From Pseudomonas sp. GR 6-02 (GTDB taxonomy: Bacteria > Pseudomonadota > Gammaproteobacteria > Pseudomonadales > Pseudomonadaceae): a stretch of DNA of 64,000 bases. The DNA lies in contig NZ_CP011567.1 of the NCBI RefSeq assembly GCF_001655615.1, positions 1,187,001-1,251,000 on the forward strand. Direction: 5' to 3'. Below the pieces are notes generated by a model. It searched no databases and was not told the DNA's origin. It was given only the letters and a program-made list of their open reading frames with translations. Position 1 is the first letter of the stretch, and each line of letters opens with the position of its first letter. Below are positions 34,504 through 44,221 of the stretch, in pieces. A program made the translations under genes and the position numbers.

Positions 34504-35721
34504 ATGGAAATGCTCAGGAAAATCATCCCGCTGAGCGGCTTGGGTTTGGCGGGGGCGTTCATGCAGACCGCGCTCGCCAGCACCGTTGAAATGACCGCGG
34601 TATTTCGTCCCGATCCGGCGAAACCGATGCAAAACACCTTTATCAATACGACCCCTCAGGGCGGGTATTGCGGAGATCACCCCGAGTACTGCGAGGAGGG
34701 TGTTTTCAGCATTTTGTTGCCCGTTCGCTTCCGGGCGGCGGCAGATATACCGGCGCTGCATGAGCAGCGTCGGGGCGCGATGTTCCGGGTTCCTTCATCC
34801 TGGCGAGACGTCACGGTGGTGCACGACGATACCGGTGAGTCCGAGACGCTCAGGATGCGCGTGAACGGTATCGGTGCCGCTTACACGATCAAGACGCCTC
34901 TACCCACAGGGGTCTGGCAAAGTACCTGGGTCAACGCGCCTCCTCCCTGCAGATATGGCGGGGTGGGTTATGGCACTGCCTTGTACTATGCGTTCTTTTG
35001 GCGAGTGCCGGCCAATGCGGAGGTGTGTGCCAAGCAGGCACAAAAAGACATTACCCAGGACTACCAGTTCGCTTATGAAAACACGGGGTTCAGCTACGAG
35101 CTGGCCACGCCCAACCCGCTCAAAATGTCGGCAGGCACCTATCGCGGCGTGCTGAACTACACCGTCGGGCCGCATCAGGATTTCGACATGGGCGATGTCA
35201 TGTTGCCTGACGACGATCTGATCACCCTCAATTTCACTTTAAGCGTTGAACATACGTTGAAAGTCGAGATCCCGCCCGGTGGAAGCAGCGTTGAACTGGT
35301 GCCGCAGGGTGGCTGGCAAGCCTGGCTGACCCAGGGGCGTAAACCGACCCGGCTGTTTCGCGATCAGACGTTCAACATCTCGTCGTCGAGCCGCTTCAAA
35401 ATGCACCTGGAGTGCGGAGAGGGCGGGTCGACGCATTGCTTGATCCGCGACCCTGTTTCCAGTCGCGTTGCCCAGGTACAACTGAGTGTCAGCCTGCCCA
35501 ATGGCTTGACGGACGTCAGCGGCCAACCGGTCAACCGTCGACCGCTGCGCATAGGCCAGGTGAATGCGCAGGAGTTCAGGCCCGGTTTCTACGTTGATCG
35601 CGCGCCAGGCACCCTGCATTTCGAGATTGCACCGAATTATGTGGATTACATGATCCAGCCCGGGGTGTCGTCCAGTTATTCCGGAAACATCACCGTGATA
35701 TGGGACTCCGAAGTGGGATAA
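34504..35721 (+). CDS. CS1-type fimbrial tip adhesin (CooD-like), copy 2
   Basis: A 405-residue paralogue of the preceding gene with the same architecture: signal peptide (LSGLGLAGAFMQTALA), FRPDPAKPMQNTFINTTPQGGYCGDHPEYC, a Cys-containing adhesin half and the shared GGWQAWLTQGRKPTRLFRDQ block before a CS1 C-terminus (VDRAPGTLHFEI ... VIWDSEVG). The adhesin halves are clearly diverged, so the two tips may recognise different ligands. AAAAGGAG lies 10 bases before the ATG at 34504. It is the last gene of the operon and is followed by a perfect 11-bp hairpin. Confidence 0.82.
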   Translation: MEMLRKIIPLSGLGLAGAFMQTALASTVEMTAVFRPDPAKPMQNTFINTTPQGGYCGDHPEYCEEGVFSILLPVRFRAAADIPALHEQRRGAMFRVPSSWRDVTVVHDDTGESETLRMRVNGIGAAYTIKTPLPTGVWQSTWVNAPPPCRYGGVGYGTALYYAFFWRVPANAEVCAKQAQKDITQDYQFAYENTGFSYELATPNPLKMSAGTYRGVLNYTVGPHQDFDMGDVMLPDDDLITLNFTLSVEHTLKVEIPPGGSSVELVPQGGWQAWLTQGRKPTRLFRDQTFNISSSSRFKMHLECGEGGSTHCLIRDPVSSRVAQVQLSVSLPNGLTDVSGQPVNRRPLRIGQVNAQEFRPGFYVDRAPGTLHFEIAPNYVDYMIQPGVSSSYSGNITVIWDSEVG

Positions 35722-35733
35722 CAGTGGAAGACG

Positions 35734-35759
35734 CCCTGAAGGCGTGATCGCCTTCAGGG
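35734..35759. terminator. Hairpin between fimbrial operon and NEL gene
   Basis: CCCTGAAGGCG (35734-35744), 4-base loop, CGCCTTCAGGG (35749-35759): a perfect 11-bp stem between two convergent genes. There is no long T-run on either side, but position supports a shared terminator. Confidence 0.7.
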
Positions 35760-35769
35760 ATGGGGCTGA

Positions 35770-38700
35770 TTATCCGGCGTTCTGCAGTGCCGCTCGGGTC
35801 AACCGACGGCTCAGCTGTTTTTCCTCGTAGCCGATGTCGTTGAGCAAACCGCCATAGACCTCGTCCGTCATTTCCTCGCCGGTGAGCACAAGGCTTTCCG
35901 GGACGTTGAGTTGACTGGCAAGGTCGAGTAACCGCTGCTTGAGCGCGCGTCGTTGCACAATCAACTGCTCTTTGGAACCGGCCCAGGCGCGTTGGGCCTC
36001 GCGCAGTTCATCCAGCAGGTCGGTCCTGTGTTCATACATCCGGGCATTGCGCCGGAACTCCGCGGGATAGGTGTCACGCAGGTATTTCTCCCAGTACGGC
36101 TGTTCGATCATTCCATTGACCAACCCGTCGCCGGCTTCCATCGACATTACCGTGTCGAACGCCGTGTCGAGCATTTCAGCGTTCACCCTGGCCAATTCGG
36201 GATACCGCAACAATGTCGATTGCCACGGCAAATCGAGACGTTGCGCCAGGCCGCTCTCATAGGCGAGGTACACTTCAATTTCGTCGCCGCCCGGACGTTT
36301 GGCGAAATCGGCCCGTGCAATATCTTCCACCCGCGCAAGACGGGCCGCCCCTTTTGCCAACCTGACCAACCTGCTTTCCAGCATGGCGCCCGATGTCGAC
36401 AAGGCATAGGCTTCGGAGGCAAGCACCTTGATGCCCATGTGGTTGAACATCTGGGCTCCCGCATCGGCGCAGGTCGTGGGCGACGTTGCCATTTCGAACA
36501 GATCGGCGCGCAACTCGCTGTCCAGGTCGACGGCTTCGACCATTCGCCATACCCGGCTGCTCAGTTGATTACGCAATTCACCGCCGGCCCGGTAATCGGC
36601 CGAGGTGGTCTGTTTCTGGATCAAGGCGAAAAACCCTTCAGAGCCAGGCTCGGACATCAGGTCGTGCCAGGCTTCCTGGCGGAAGGTCCCCAACCCGGAG
36701 ACTTCGGCACTCCACCACTCCGAGTCATCCTTCATCGGCCATTGGGCCATCGCGTCGGTGGCGGCGTCGGTATAGACCTGTGTGGGCGAGATGCCGACTG
36801 AGCGTCGATACGCCTGGAACTTGACGACATTGGCCTGCGATAGGTTCATTTCGAACAGGCGGGTCCGCGCCACGATAAACGCATCGTCAGAGCCGGGCAC
36901 GACGGTGGGAATGATCCTGATCGGGTTTTCCTGCAGATCCAGAAAAAATCCTCGAGGCCGACGCTTGTTGGGCGCAAAGAGCCCGTCGGGCCACGCGGTG
37001 GCCCCCGTGTTGCTCAGACTCAGGATGCTGAGCTTGGGCATGCGTTCAACGTTTGGCAGCATCCCCAGCCTTGGGTTGTCATCGAGCCTGAGTGTTTCGA
37101 TACGGGTCAGGTTTCGCAGCTGCCCGACCGACGCCGGCGTCAGCCTGATGTCGTTGTTCATCAGTCGTAGCGTGCGCAGGTAATGCATCTTGCCGATGCT
37201 GTCGGGCAGCTGCGTCAAGCCGCAACCGCGGGCGCTCAGTTGCCGCAGGTGGGGGAAGTCTTTCAACAGGCCGGAGGCTTTCTGGGAGAACGTCGTGCGG
37301 TCCAGGTTCAACGTGGTGATCTGATCGAGGTAGTGCTTGATGTCCGGCAGTTCCTTCCACCAACGCTCGAGGTCGACAGCGTCGATTTCCGTGGAAAGGT
37401 CCAGTGCATAGCCGCCATCGGAAGTGGTGCTGCGCTCGCCGAATACGGTGGGCTTTCTCCTGAAACAATCGATGAGCCGTTCGCTGATGTGCAGCCCGCC
37501 ACCGCGGACGAACCCTTGGCGATCCGGGCCCCAGCTATCAGGTTGCCGATATCGCCATTTATTGAGCAGCACCTCAAGATCATGCAGTTCGCGGTCCAGT
37601 CGTGTCAGGGTCTGATGCCCTTGTTCCGGCGAGCCAAGGGATCGCACAAAGGTATCGGCTTCTCGTTCGTTGAAGTGGGGGTAGAGGTCCCGCACCCTTT
37701 CCGTGAGGGTGGCTTTGCGGGTGGACAAGCCAGGGCCGCGCAACAGCATCATGTCTTCGTGATCCGCCCGCGGACGGATCGGTGGCGCGAGGAGCACGGT
37801 GCGGCGTTCGGCAGGTGTCTGGGTCTTGACCATGACCCATTGTTTGAAAAAACGGCCCTGGCCAGGTCGATAACCCAATTGCGTCTGTTTGTTTTTCGGC
37901 AAGGCGTTGAGCACCGCTTCGAAAAAATCGGCGGCTTCCCGCAATTTGTGGTTTTGCGCGTCCCAGACTTCGAAGCAGTTCACCTCATCCCGGACCAGTA
38001 TCCGGACGGTCGACGCGTCCTGCGTACCCACGCTGCAGCGCAGGGGGCCGGCATCGCTGCCTTCGCGTACTTCGATGCGTAACTCATTGAACGTGTCGGA
38101 ATGAATCCTGAGCGCATTGAGCACCAGGCTTTCGGTTTCCGGCACCCACTGCGCATCGTCGTAGAACCCTTCATAGGCATGGTTTGCCCGGACCTCGAAG
38201 TCCGCTTCACGGGCGCGGATCTTGATGTTCAAAGGCAGGCGCTGCTCTTGTCCCATTCGCTTGAGGTCAGGGCTGTCGGCACGGCTCAGCAGGGTCTTCA
38301 CCGCACGGGACGGCAGCTGTGCAAACTCATGGCGAACGAGCCTGATTTGCGGATCGTCCGATGCTTGTGCGCCTTGGTACAGCTGATTGACGATGTCTGG
38401 AAGCAGGCGATTGGCTTCGTCCGCCAGCCGATCGCGCAGCGCTTGCACCTGTTCGATTTTCGCCATTGGCCGGCCGAGTACCGCTTGCAATTCCGCTTCA
38501 TCGAGGAAGTTGACCAGTCTTGGCGCAAACCGGTTGCTCAACAGATGCGACAGGCTGATGGACAGCGTCTGCCCGTCCGTTGCCTGGGGATTGCCGTACT
38601 GGCGAAAGGGACCGGTCGGGTCGTCGTTGTGATAAACCTTCAGCGATTTATCCGCAGGCCAGCCGTCCAGGTAGGTCGCCAGCGGTTCAAACCAGTAGGA

Positions 38701-40836
38701 GGACGGATCCAGCGCCAGCCCTGTGCGAATCCGTTCAATGCTGTGCCGGGCCTGGCGCTGCAGGTGCAGGCGTTCGAGGCTGTCGTCCAGTAGCGGTGGC
38801 GCAGCCGTGTTGTCGATGTACATCCGGCGCAGTGCGCCGTCGTCGGTGCCGCTGGCAATGCGCACGCGTTCGAGATCCGCGTCGGTCAAACCGTCGACGG
38901 TGTGGCCGAGACGGCGCAGCAGTTTCGGGGTACTCCATGCTCGCGGGTTTTCGCCTTCGTGAGTCCAGGCGCCGAGGCCGTTGTGTCGTAACTCGGGTGA
39001 ATACGCATCGGCGCGGTGTGGATGCTTGACGTGGTAGTTGCCGGTTTGCGGGTCTTTCTGCACGGCGAAGTGTGTTTCATCCAGCGGCAGGATGTCCTGG
39101 CCCTGGTGGGTATGCAGGCCCAGTTCGTCAGGACCGGAGTCGGCCGACAGCTTCACATCCGGCAGTTCGTAAGGCCGCAGATCGGGATGCCACAGGCGTG
39201 GCTCGCCATTGGGCAGCGTGACCGGTTTCATGCCTTCGATCAGTGGCGAGAGTTTCAGACGCACGACCTTGCCAATGTTTGCCCCGGCGGCGAACGCCGC
39301 CAGTTGAATGGCATCCTCCACCACACCCACGATGTGCTCGACGGCTTCGTTCCACAGCCCCAACGTCATGTCGACGAAGCCTTCGATGACATCGTTGGCG
39401 ATCTGATAGGCGGTGTAGGCCATCATCAATTCCCCCAACCCCGGCACGAACGGTGTGACGACCATCAGGGCGACGTTGAAGATGTCCGAGACTATTTTCT
39501 TGAAATTCTCCCACCAGGCCCATCGGGCATTGCGATCGGTGTCGGCGGTGGACACGGCGATGTGTCGGGCGTCATTGAGGATTTTGTTCAGCTTCTGCTC
39601 AAAGCGGTATTTCCAGAATTCGCCGCGGATCGGTACGGCGCTGAAACGAAGATTGGGTTGCTCGACCGGCACTTCCCGCCAGCTGGGCCCTGGATCCAGC
39701 GGATCTTTCTGATGCCATTTCACCTCGAACAGACGCTGCTGCAACCCGCCGAAAAAATGCCCTCGCTCCGGCTGATCGACGAACCGGCTGAAGAAATGGC
39801 GATAAGTCATTCCAGTGGACGAGATGAGCGGGTTGTCCCGCAGCTGGCGAGTCAGTTCATTCATGAAGGCGACCGTTGAAGGGTACTCTTTCAACGGATG
39901 TTCAGGGTCTTGCGGGACATACGCGAATATCGGCACGACCTCTCGCCTGTGCTCACGGTACAGGTCCGGTGTGATCAATACGATCCCGGCCAGCCGGCTG
40001 TCCAGAATGGACAGTTCAGCGAAATGCATCACCCGGCCCTTGCGGGTGAGGTTGCGCTGGCCATCGAGCATCTTCAGGATCAGGTCGCTCGCGTCGGCAT
40101 CAATGTCGCCGGTCATCAGCGCTTGTTGAACGGCTGCCTTGAAGGCAGCTTTCTCGCTGTCGATGATTTTGAGTTGCAGAAAACGCCTGGCGACGGCATC
40201 GCCGGGTAGCAAGCGGTTTTCAAGGTATCGGGCATAGCGCGCGCCAATGTCCAGCTCGCGACACAGAGTCTGGAACTGGGCGATGGACATTTTGCGTTTG
40301 ACCGGCAGGACGTCGAACAGACCGCGCTCATCGGGCTGGCTGATGAAGTCGGAATCCGGCTCGCAGGTTTCGCTGCGTGCGAAGTTGTGCAGGGCAGCGT
40401 TCAGCAGGGAGACGGTTCGGGTGACGACGCCGCCTGTGACGTCGATGGCATACCAGGGGCGTTCCTTGGGTAAGTAAAGATGCAAGTAAGTGGTTCTGAC
40501 ATCGACATCGACCCCGTACTGTTTCATCAATGCATCGGTGAGCAAGGGTTCAGCGAAGTCATCAACGTTTTGTAACTCTTCGAGAAACCGATCCACCTTG
40601 TTCTGGGCAGACCAGAGTTCAAGGTTGGCATCTTGTAACTGTGTGTGAGCAGATTGAGTGGCGGTCCTGATCCATTGTCCGGAACGGGTTTGTGTGAGGC
40701 TCAGTTCCCGCGCCCTGCGCAACGAAGCATCCTTGAATGTCGGGTGAATTCGACTCTGGATGAAAGCGTAGTGACGGCCCTTATCGTCGTCTGCCCCTCC
40801 TGGGCGGGCAGTTTTACGTCCTTGTAAATCTGACAT
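35770..40836 (-). CDS. Large dermonecrotic toxin-domain/LRR/NEL E3 ubiquitin ligase-like protein
   Basis: A 1688-residue multidomain protein. The N-terminal third resembles the dermonecrotic toxin domain found in Pseudomonas proteins (YAFIQSRIHPTFKDAS; YLHLYLPKERPWYAIDV). A hydrophobic stretch at residues ~450-520 (NVALMVVTPFVPGLGELMMAYTAY) could insert in a membrane. Leucine-rich repeats lie at ~1170-1290 (LRQLSARGCGLTQLPDSIG). The C-terminus (~1380-1670) matches NEL-type E3 ubiquitin ligases, with the catalytic Cys1456 and Asp1458 in a C-x-D motif (TTCADAG). NEL enzymes ubiquitinate eukaryotic host proteins, so this is probably an effector. No Sec signal is visible; the export route is unknown. 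No related gene follows. Confidence 0.82.
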   Translation of the reverse strand: MSDLQGRKTARPGGADDDKGRHYAFIQSRIHPTFKDASLRRARELSLTQTRSGQWIRTATQSAHTQLQDANLELWSAQNKVDRFLEELQNVDDFAEPLLTDALMKQYGVDVDVRTTYLHLYLPKERPWYAIDVTGGVVTRTVSLLNAALHNFARSETCEPDSDFISQPDERGLFDVLPVKRKMSIAQFQTLCRELDIGARYARYLENRLLPGDAVARRFLQLKIIDSEKAAFKAAVQQALMTGDIDADASDLILKMLDGQRNLTRKGRVMHFAELSILDSRLAGIVLITPDLYREHRREVVPIFAYVPQDPEHPLKEYPSTVAFMNELTRQLRDNPLISSTGMTYRHFFSRFVDQPERGHFFGGLQQRLFEVKWHQKDPLDPGPSWREVPVEQPNLRFSAVPIRGEFWKYRFEQKLNKILNDARHIAVSTADTDRNARWAWWENFKKIVSDIFNVALMVVTPFVPGLGELMMAYTAYQIANDVIEGFVDMTLGLWNEAVEHIVGVVEDAIQLAAFAAGANIGKVVRLKLSPLIEGMKPVTLPNGEPRLWHPDLRPYELPDVKLSADSGPDELGLHTHQGQDILPLDETHFAVQKDPQTGNYHVKHPHRADAYSPELRHNGLGAWTHEGENPRAWSTPKLLRRLGHTVDGLTDADLERVRIASGTDDGALRRMYIDNTAAPPLLDDSLERLHLQRQARHSIERIRTGLALDPSSYWFEPLATYLDGWPADKSLKVYHNDDPTGPFRQYGNPQATDGQTLSISLSHLLSNRFAPRLVNFLDEAELQAVLGRPMAKIEQVQALRDRLADEANRLLPDIVNQLYQGAQASDDPQIRLVRHEFAQLPSRAVKTLLSRADSPDLKRMGQEQRLPLNIKIRAREADFEVRANHAYEGFYDDAQWVPETESLVLNALRIHSDTFNELRIEVREGSDAGPLRCSVGTQDASTVRILVRDEVNCFEVWDAQNHKLREAADFFEAVLNALPKNKQTQLGYRPGQGRFFKQWVMVKTQTPAERRTVLLAPPIRPRADHEDMMLLRGPGLSTRKATLTERVRDLYPHFNEREADTFVRSLGSPEQGHQTLTRLDRELHDLEVLLNKWRYRQPDSWGPDRQGFVRGGGLHISERLIDCFRRKPTVFGERSTTSDGGYALDLSTEIDAVDLERWWKELPDIKHYLDQITTLNLDRTTFSQKASGLLKDFPHLRQLSARGCGLTQLPDSIGKMHYLRTLRLMNNDIRLTPASVGQLRNLTRIETLRLDDNPRLGMLPNVERMPKLSILSLSNTGATAWPDGLFAPNKRRPRGFFLDLQENPIRIIPTVVPGSDDAFIVARTRLFEMNLSQANVVKFQAYRRSVGISPTQVYTDAATDAMAQWPMKDDSEWWSAEVSGLGTFRQEAWHDLMSEPGSEGFFALIQKQTTSADYRAGGELRNQLSSRVWRMVEAVDLDSELRADLFEMATSPTTCADAGAQMFNHMGIKVLASEAYALSTSGAMLESRLVRLAKGAARLARVEDIARADFAKRPGGDEIEVYLAYESGLAQRLDLPWQSTLLRYPELARVNAEMLDTAFDTVMSMEAGDGLVNGMIEQPYWEKYLRDTYPAEFRRNARMYEHRTDLLDELREAQRAWAGSKEQLIVQRRALKQRLLDLASQLNVPESLVLTGEEMTDEVYGGLLNDIGYEEKQLSRRLTRAALQNAG

Positions 40837-40984
40837 TGTTTTTATCAGCCTTGAGCAGTTATGGAAGGCAACAGCCTATCCTTCGTCGCTCAAAGTAAAA
40901 GTCTGAATTACTGCGCGGAACACCTGTGGAGAGTGCCGAAAGCATTGGAATTTTCCATGCCGAAAATAACTATTTACCACCCGG

Positions 40985-43900
40985 TCAGCGGCGGGAGAGC
41001 TCCACGGGCAAACATCCGGTGCCACTCCCCGGTTGCAGATACGGCATCAGGATGGGCGCCATGCCCTTGAGCACTTGCACGGGCAACGCCGAGGTAAATT
41101 TGAAGGCTTCGGCCGAGCGCCCCGGCACGTAGGCGGTCAAGGTGCCGAAATGGCTATCGCCGATGTAAAACACGAATGTTGCTGTGCGGTTGATCGATTT
41201 CGAGCTCAGAATCCGCCCTCCCGGACCGATGGCTTCGATGCGGTTGTCGCCGGTCCCGGTTTTACCGCCCATGGCCAGCGGGGTGCCGTTGGCCAGTTTG
41301 AAACTGCCTGCCACGCGTTTGGCCGTGCCGGCATCCACCACTTGCGACAAGGCCTCGCGCATGGCGGTTGCCACCTCGGAAGGCATTACGCGTTTGCCGA
41401 CGACCGGATTGTTGATCAGTTGGGTTTCATAGGGCGTACCGGCCGCGAAGTGCAGGCTGTCGATACGCAGCGTCGGCAGGCGTACACCGTCGTTGAGGAT
41501 GGTGCCGATCAGCTCCGCCAGTGCGGCGGGGCGGTCGCCGGAGCTGCCGATGGCGGTGGCCAGCGAGGGCACCAGGTGATCGAACGGGTAGCCGACTTTC
41601 TGCCAGCGTTGATGAATGTCGAGGAACGCCTCGATCTCCAGCATCGTGCGGATGCGGCTGTCACGGGCGCCCTTGTGTTTGCTTTTGAACAGCCAGCTGT
41701 AAACCTCCTGGCGTTCGAATTCGCTGGCTTTGACGATCTGGCTGAACTTGGCGTCGGGGTTGTTCAGCAAGTAGCCCATCAGCCACAGATCCAGCGGGTG
41801 GACCTTGGCGATGAAGCCCTGATCCGGCAGGTCGTAGCTGCCCGGGCCGTAACTCAGGTACAGGCGTTCGAGGCGTTCGTCGGTGAGTTTTTCCGTGAGC
41901 TTGGCGCCCTTGAGGTGTGAGCGCACGAAGGTGTTGAAGCTCTCCTGGTCGGCCTGCGGGAATAGGTAGCGATGCACGGCCGCCATGCGGATCGGTGTCG
42001 GGTGCATGCTGTCGAGGAAGGTCTCGAGGCGGGTCTGGGTGTCTTTGTTCTGGTACTTCTTCCAGAACCGCAACAGGAATGCGGTGCCTTCGCGGTCGGC
42101 GAACTGGGCCAGGTATTCCTGACGCCGCGGGTCGCGGTCGTCCTTGAGCAATTCGGCGCTGCTGTTGGGGCCTGCGTAGGTGCTGTAGCGCACCAGGTCG
42201 CGCATCAGCCGGATGAACGGCAGGTTGATCGACTCACGAATGGCATCGCGCAGGGACGGCATGCGGCCGTTGTCCTCCTTGCGGAAGTTAACGAACGTGT
42301 GCAGCCCACCACCGGTGAAAAACGCCTCGCCGGGGCTGGCCGAATATTTGCGATCCAGTGCGGCGCCGAGCATTTTTGGCAGGCTGCGGTCGGTGTTCTG
42401 AATCATGTAATCGACGGCCCAGCTGCTCAGGCGATCCTGTTCGGCGACTTCGGTTTTCTTCAGTTCGGCAACGGTCATGCCTGCGTAGCGATCGTGCAAT
42501 TCGGAGATGATCTGCAGGTAAGTGGTGAGCACACGCATTTTTGCGGTGGAGCCCAGTTCCAGCTTGCTGCCTTCATTGATGTCGAACGGTTGGTCGGTGC
42601 TGTCGGTCTGCACCCGTACCCGCGAGCCGTCCGGGGTCAGTTCGAACAGGGTGAAGCTGTAGCGCACCTGCGTGGTGCTGGTGGGGGTGAGCAGGCGTTC
42701 GCCGATCAGGCCGATTTCCGCTGCATAGGCTGGGTCGGCCAGATGCTTGAGGTATGCGGTGGCCTGGGTTTGCAGCTCGCCTTGCAGGGTGCTGGTGGCG
42801 GAAAGGTCGAGGCGGTCGAGGTCATACAGCGGCCGGTTGAGCAAACTGCCCAGGCGACTGCGCGCGACACTGATGCCTTTGTTGGTTTCGATCGGTTGGA
42901 TGGTGGGCTGGGTCTGCCAGTCGCGGTAGGTCACTTGGCTGGCCAGTGCCGCCGCCGCGAGCGGTGCATCGATCACCCCATTTTGTGACAGTAGGCGAAT
43001 ATGGCTGTCGGTCAGGCTGGCCAATTCATCGCGGCCCTTGGTCAAGTAGTGCGAAGGGCGGCGTTGAGCAATCATCAGCGACAGCATTTCACGCAGGGCC
43101 AGGCCTTTTTCCGCCAGGCTTTTCTGATCGGTGTCGGTGCTGGCCAGCCGTTCGTTGGCCTTGTTGAAGTCGGCGCCGTACCACACACGCAAACCTTCGG
43201 CCATGCCATGCACTTCACCGTGGCCCGGTACCGCGGACAGCGGAACACTGTTGAGGTAATCGCGAATCACATTTTGCCGTACCTGAAGGGTTTCCGGCCC
43301 CGTCTGATAGGCCCGCACGCTGGCGGAAATCATTTGGCGGATTTTTTCCGCGCCCGACACGGTCAAGCCGTCGGGCGAGTGTCGATATTTCTCAAGCTGT
43401 GTCGCCAGCGTACTGCCGCCCGCCGATTGGCCGGGCAGGCGCAACAGCTTGGCTACCTGGGACCACGCCGCCATGCCGAACCGCGGCCAGTCCACGGCGG
43501 GGTTGGCCAGGGGCTGGTGCGGATCGAGCAGAAAGCGGTTTTCGATGAACAGCAAGCTGTTGACCACCACCGGCGGGATCGCGGCAAAGCTTGAATAGAG
43601 CTGTTGTGGATACTTGAACTGGTACAGCGGGGCCGCACGGCAATCGGTGATCGACAGCCCGGCTTGGATTTTCTCGGTATAGGGAATGAAAAAGCCCTTG
43701 TCGCTGTACTTCATCAGCGCAGGCGAAAAGCGGGTTTGCGCCGCTATGACGTAATCGCGCTTGAGCAGGCGCGGCAGAAATTCATCCAGGGAGCTGTAGC
43801 CCAGACGCTGATCGAACGGGCCTTCGCCAGGGTAGCGAATCGCGTCGCTGGGGCCGGGTTGCAGTTCGTATTTCAGCGAGGCGGCATATTTGCTGATTTC

Positions 43901-44110
43901 CCGGGCCTGGAACTTGGAGGTGCGCATTTCCTTGGCCGCGGCCAGGCCCAGGACAATCAGGATAATCAGCAGCAGCAACCAGAACGCCCCCCAGCCGTGC
44001 CGTGAACGACGGGGTTTTTCAGGTAAAGGCGCTTCATCCACACGTTCAGTCGGAACCACAGTGTCACTCGAATCGGTTTGCCACAAAGCGCCCATAGTCG
44101 ACTGATCCAT
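40985..44110 (-). CDS. Bifunctional transglycosylase/transpeptidase (class A PBP-like)
   Basis: A 1041-residue inner-membrane peptidoglycan enzyme. A cytoplasmic N-terminus precedes one membrane anchor (WGAFWLLLLIILIVLGLAAA, residues ~41-60). The GT51 transglycosylase domain has FIENRFLLDPH, where the usual Glu-Asp pair reads Glu-Asn, and GGSTLATQLEKYR. The transpeptidase has Ser521 in STAK and KTG at 950-952 (GGKTGTGDN). It is longer than housekeeping PBP1a/1b and has an expanded periplasmic linker, so it is probably an accessory PBP. It stands alone, 148 bases upstream of the NEL gene on the same strand. Confidence 0.82.
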   Translation of the reverse strand: MDQSTMGALWQTDSSDTVVPTERVDEAPLPEKPRRSRHGWGAFWLLLLIILIVLGLAAAKEMRTSKFQAREISKYAASLKYELQPGPSDAIRYPGEGPFDQRLGYSSLDEFLPRLLKRDYVIAAQTRFSPALMKYSDKGFFIPYTEKIQAGLSITDCRAAPLYQFKYPQQLYSSFAAIPPVVVNSLLFIENRFLLDPHQPLANPAVDWPRFGMAAWSQVAKLLRLPGQSAGGSTLATQLEKYRHSPDGLTVSGAEKIRQMISASVRAYQTGPETLQVRQNVIRDYLNSVPLSAVPGHGEVHGMAEGLRVWYGADFNKANERLASTDTDQKSLAEKGLALREMLSLMIAQRRPSHYLTKGRDELASLTDSHIRLLSQNGVIDAPLAAAALASQVTYRDWQTQPTIQPIETNKGISVARSRLGSLLNRPLYDLDRLDLSATSTLQGELQTQATAYLKHLADPAYAAEIGLIGERLLTPTSTTQVRYSFTLFELTPDGSRVRVQTDSTDQPFDINEGSKLELGSTAKMRVLTTYLQIISELHDRYAGMTVAELKKTEVAEQDRLSSWAVDYMIQNTDRSLPKMLGAALDRKYSASPGEAFFTGGGLHTFVNFRKEDNGRMPSLRDAIRESINLPFIRLMRDLVRYSTYAGPNSSAELLKDDRDPRRQEYLAQFADREGTAFLLRFWKKYQNKDTQTRLETFLDSMHPTPIRMAAVHRYLFPQADQESFNTFVRSHLKGAKLTEKLTDERLERLYLSYGPGSYDLPDQGFIAKVHPLDLWLMGYLLNNPDAKFSQIVKASEFERQEVYSWLFKSKHKGARDSRIRTMLEIEAFLDIHQRWQKVGYPFDHLVPSLATAIGSSGDRPAALAELIGTILNDGVRLPTLRIDSLHFAAGTPYETQLINNPVVGKRVMPSEVATAMREALSQVVDAGTAKRVAGSFKLANGTPLAMGGKTGTGDNRIEAIGPGGRILSSKSINRTATFVFYIGDSHFGTLTAYVPGRSAEAFKFTSALPVQVLKGMAPILMPYLQPGSGTGCLPVELSRR

Positions 44111-44221
44111 TCACGCAGATTGATCGGACTTGTTTGAAGCTTAGACGGTGGTTGGCGTTGGTGAAAAAATTGTGAACAACCAAATATCAGATGCGCACGA
44201 TTACCTATGGAGAAGGGCTGT

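Noticed and set aside
35770..40836. The NEL protein as part of a toxin-immunity or T6SS locus
   Set aside because: No immunity-like small gene, VgrG, PAAR or Hcp gene lies beside it; neighbours are a fimbrial operon and a PBP.
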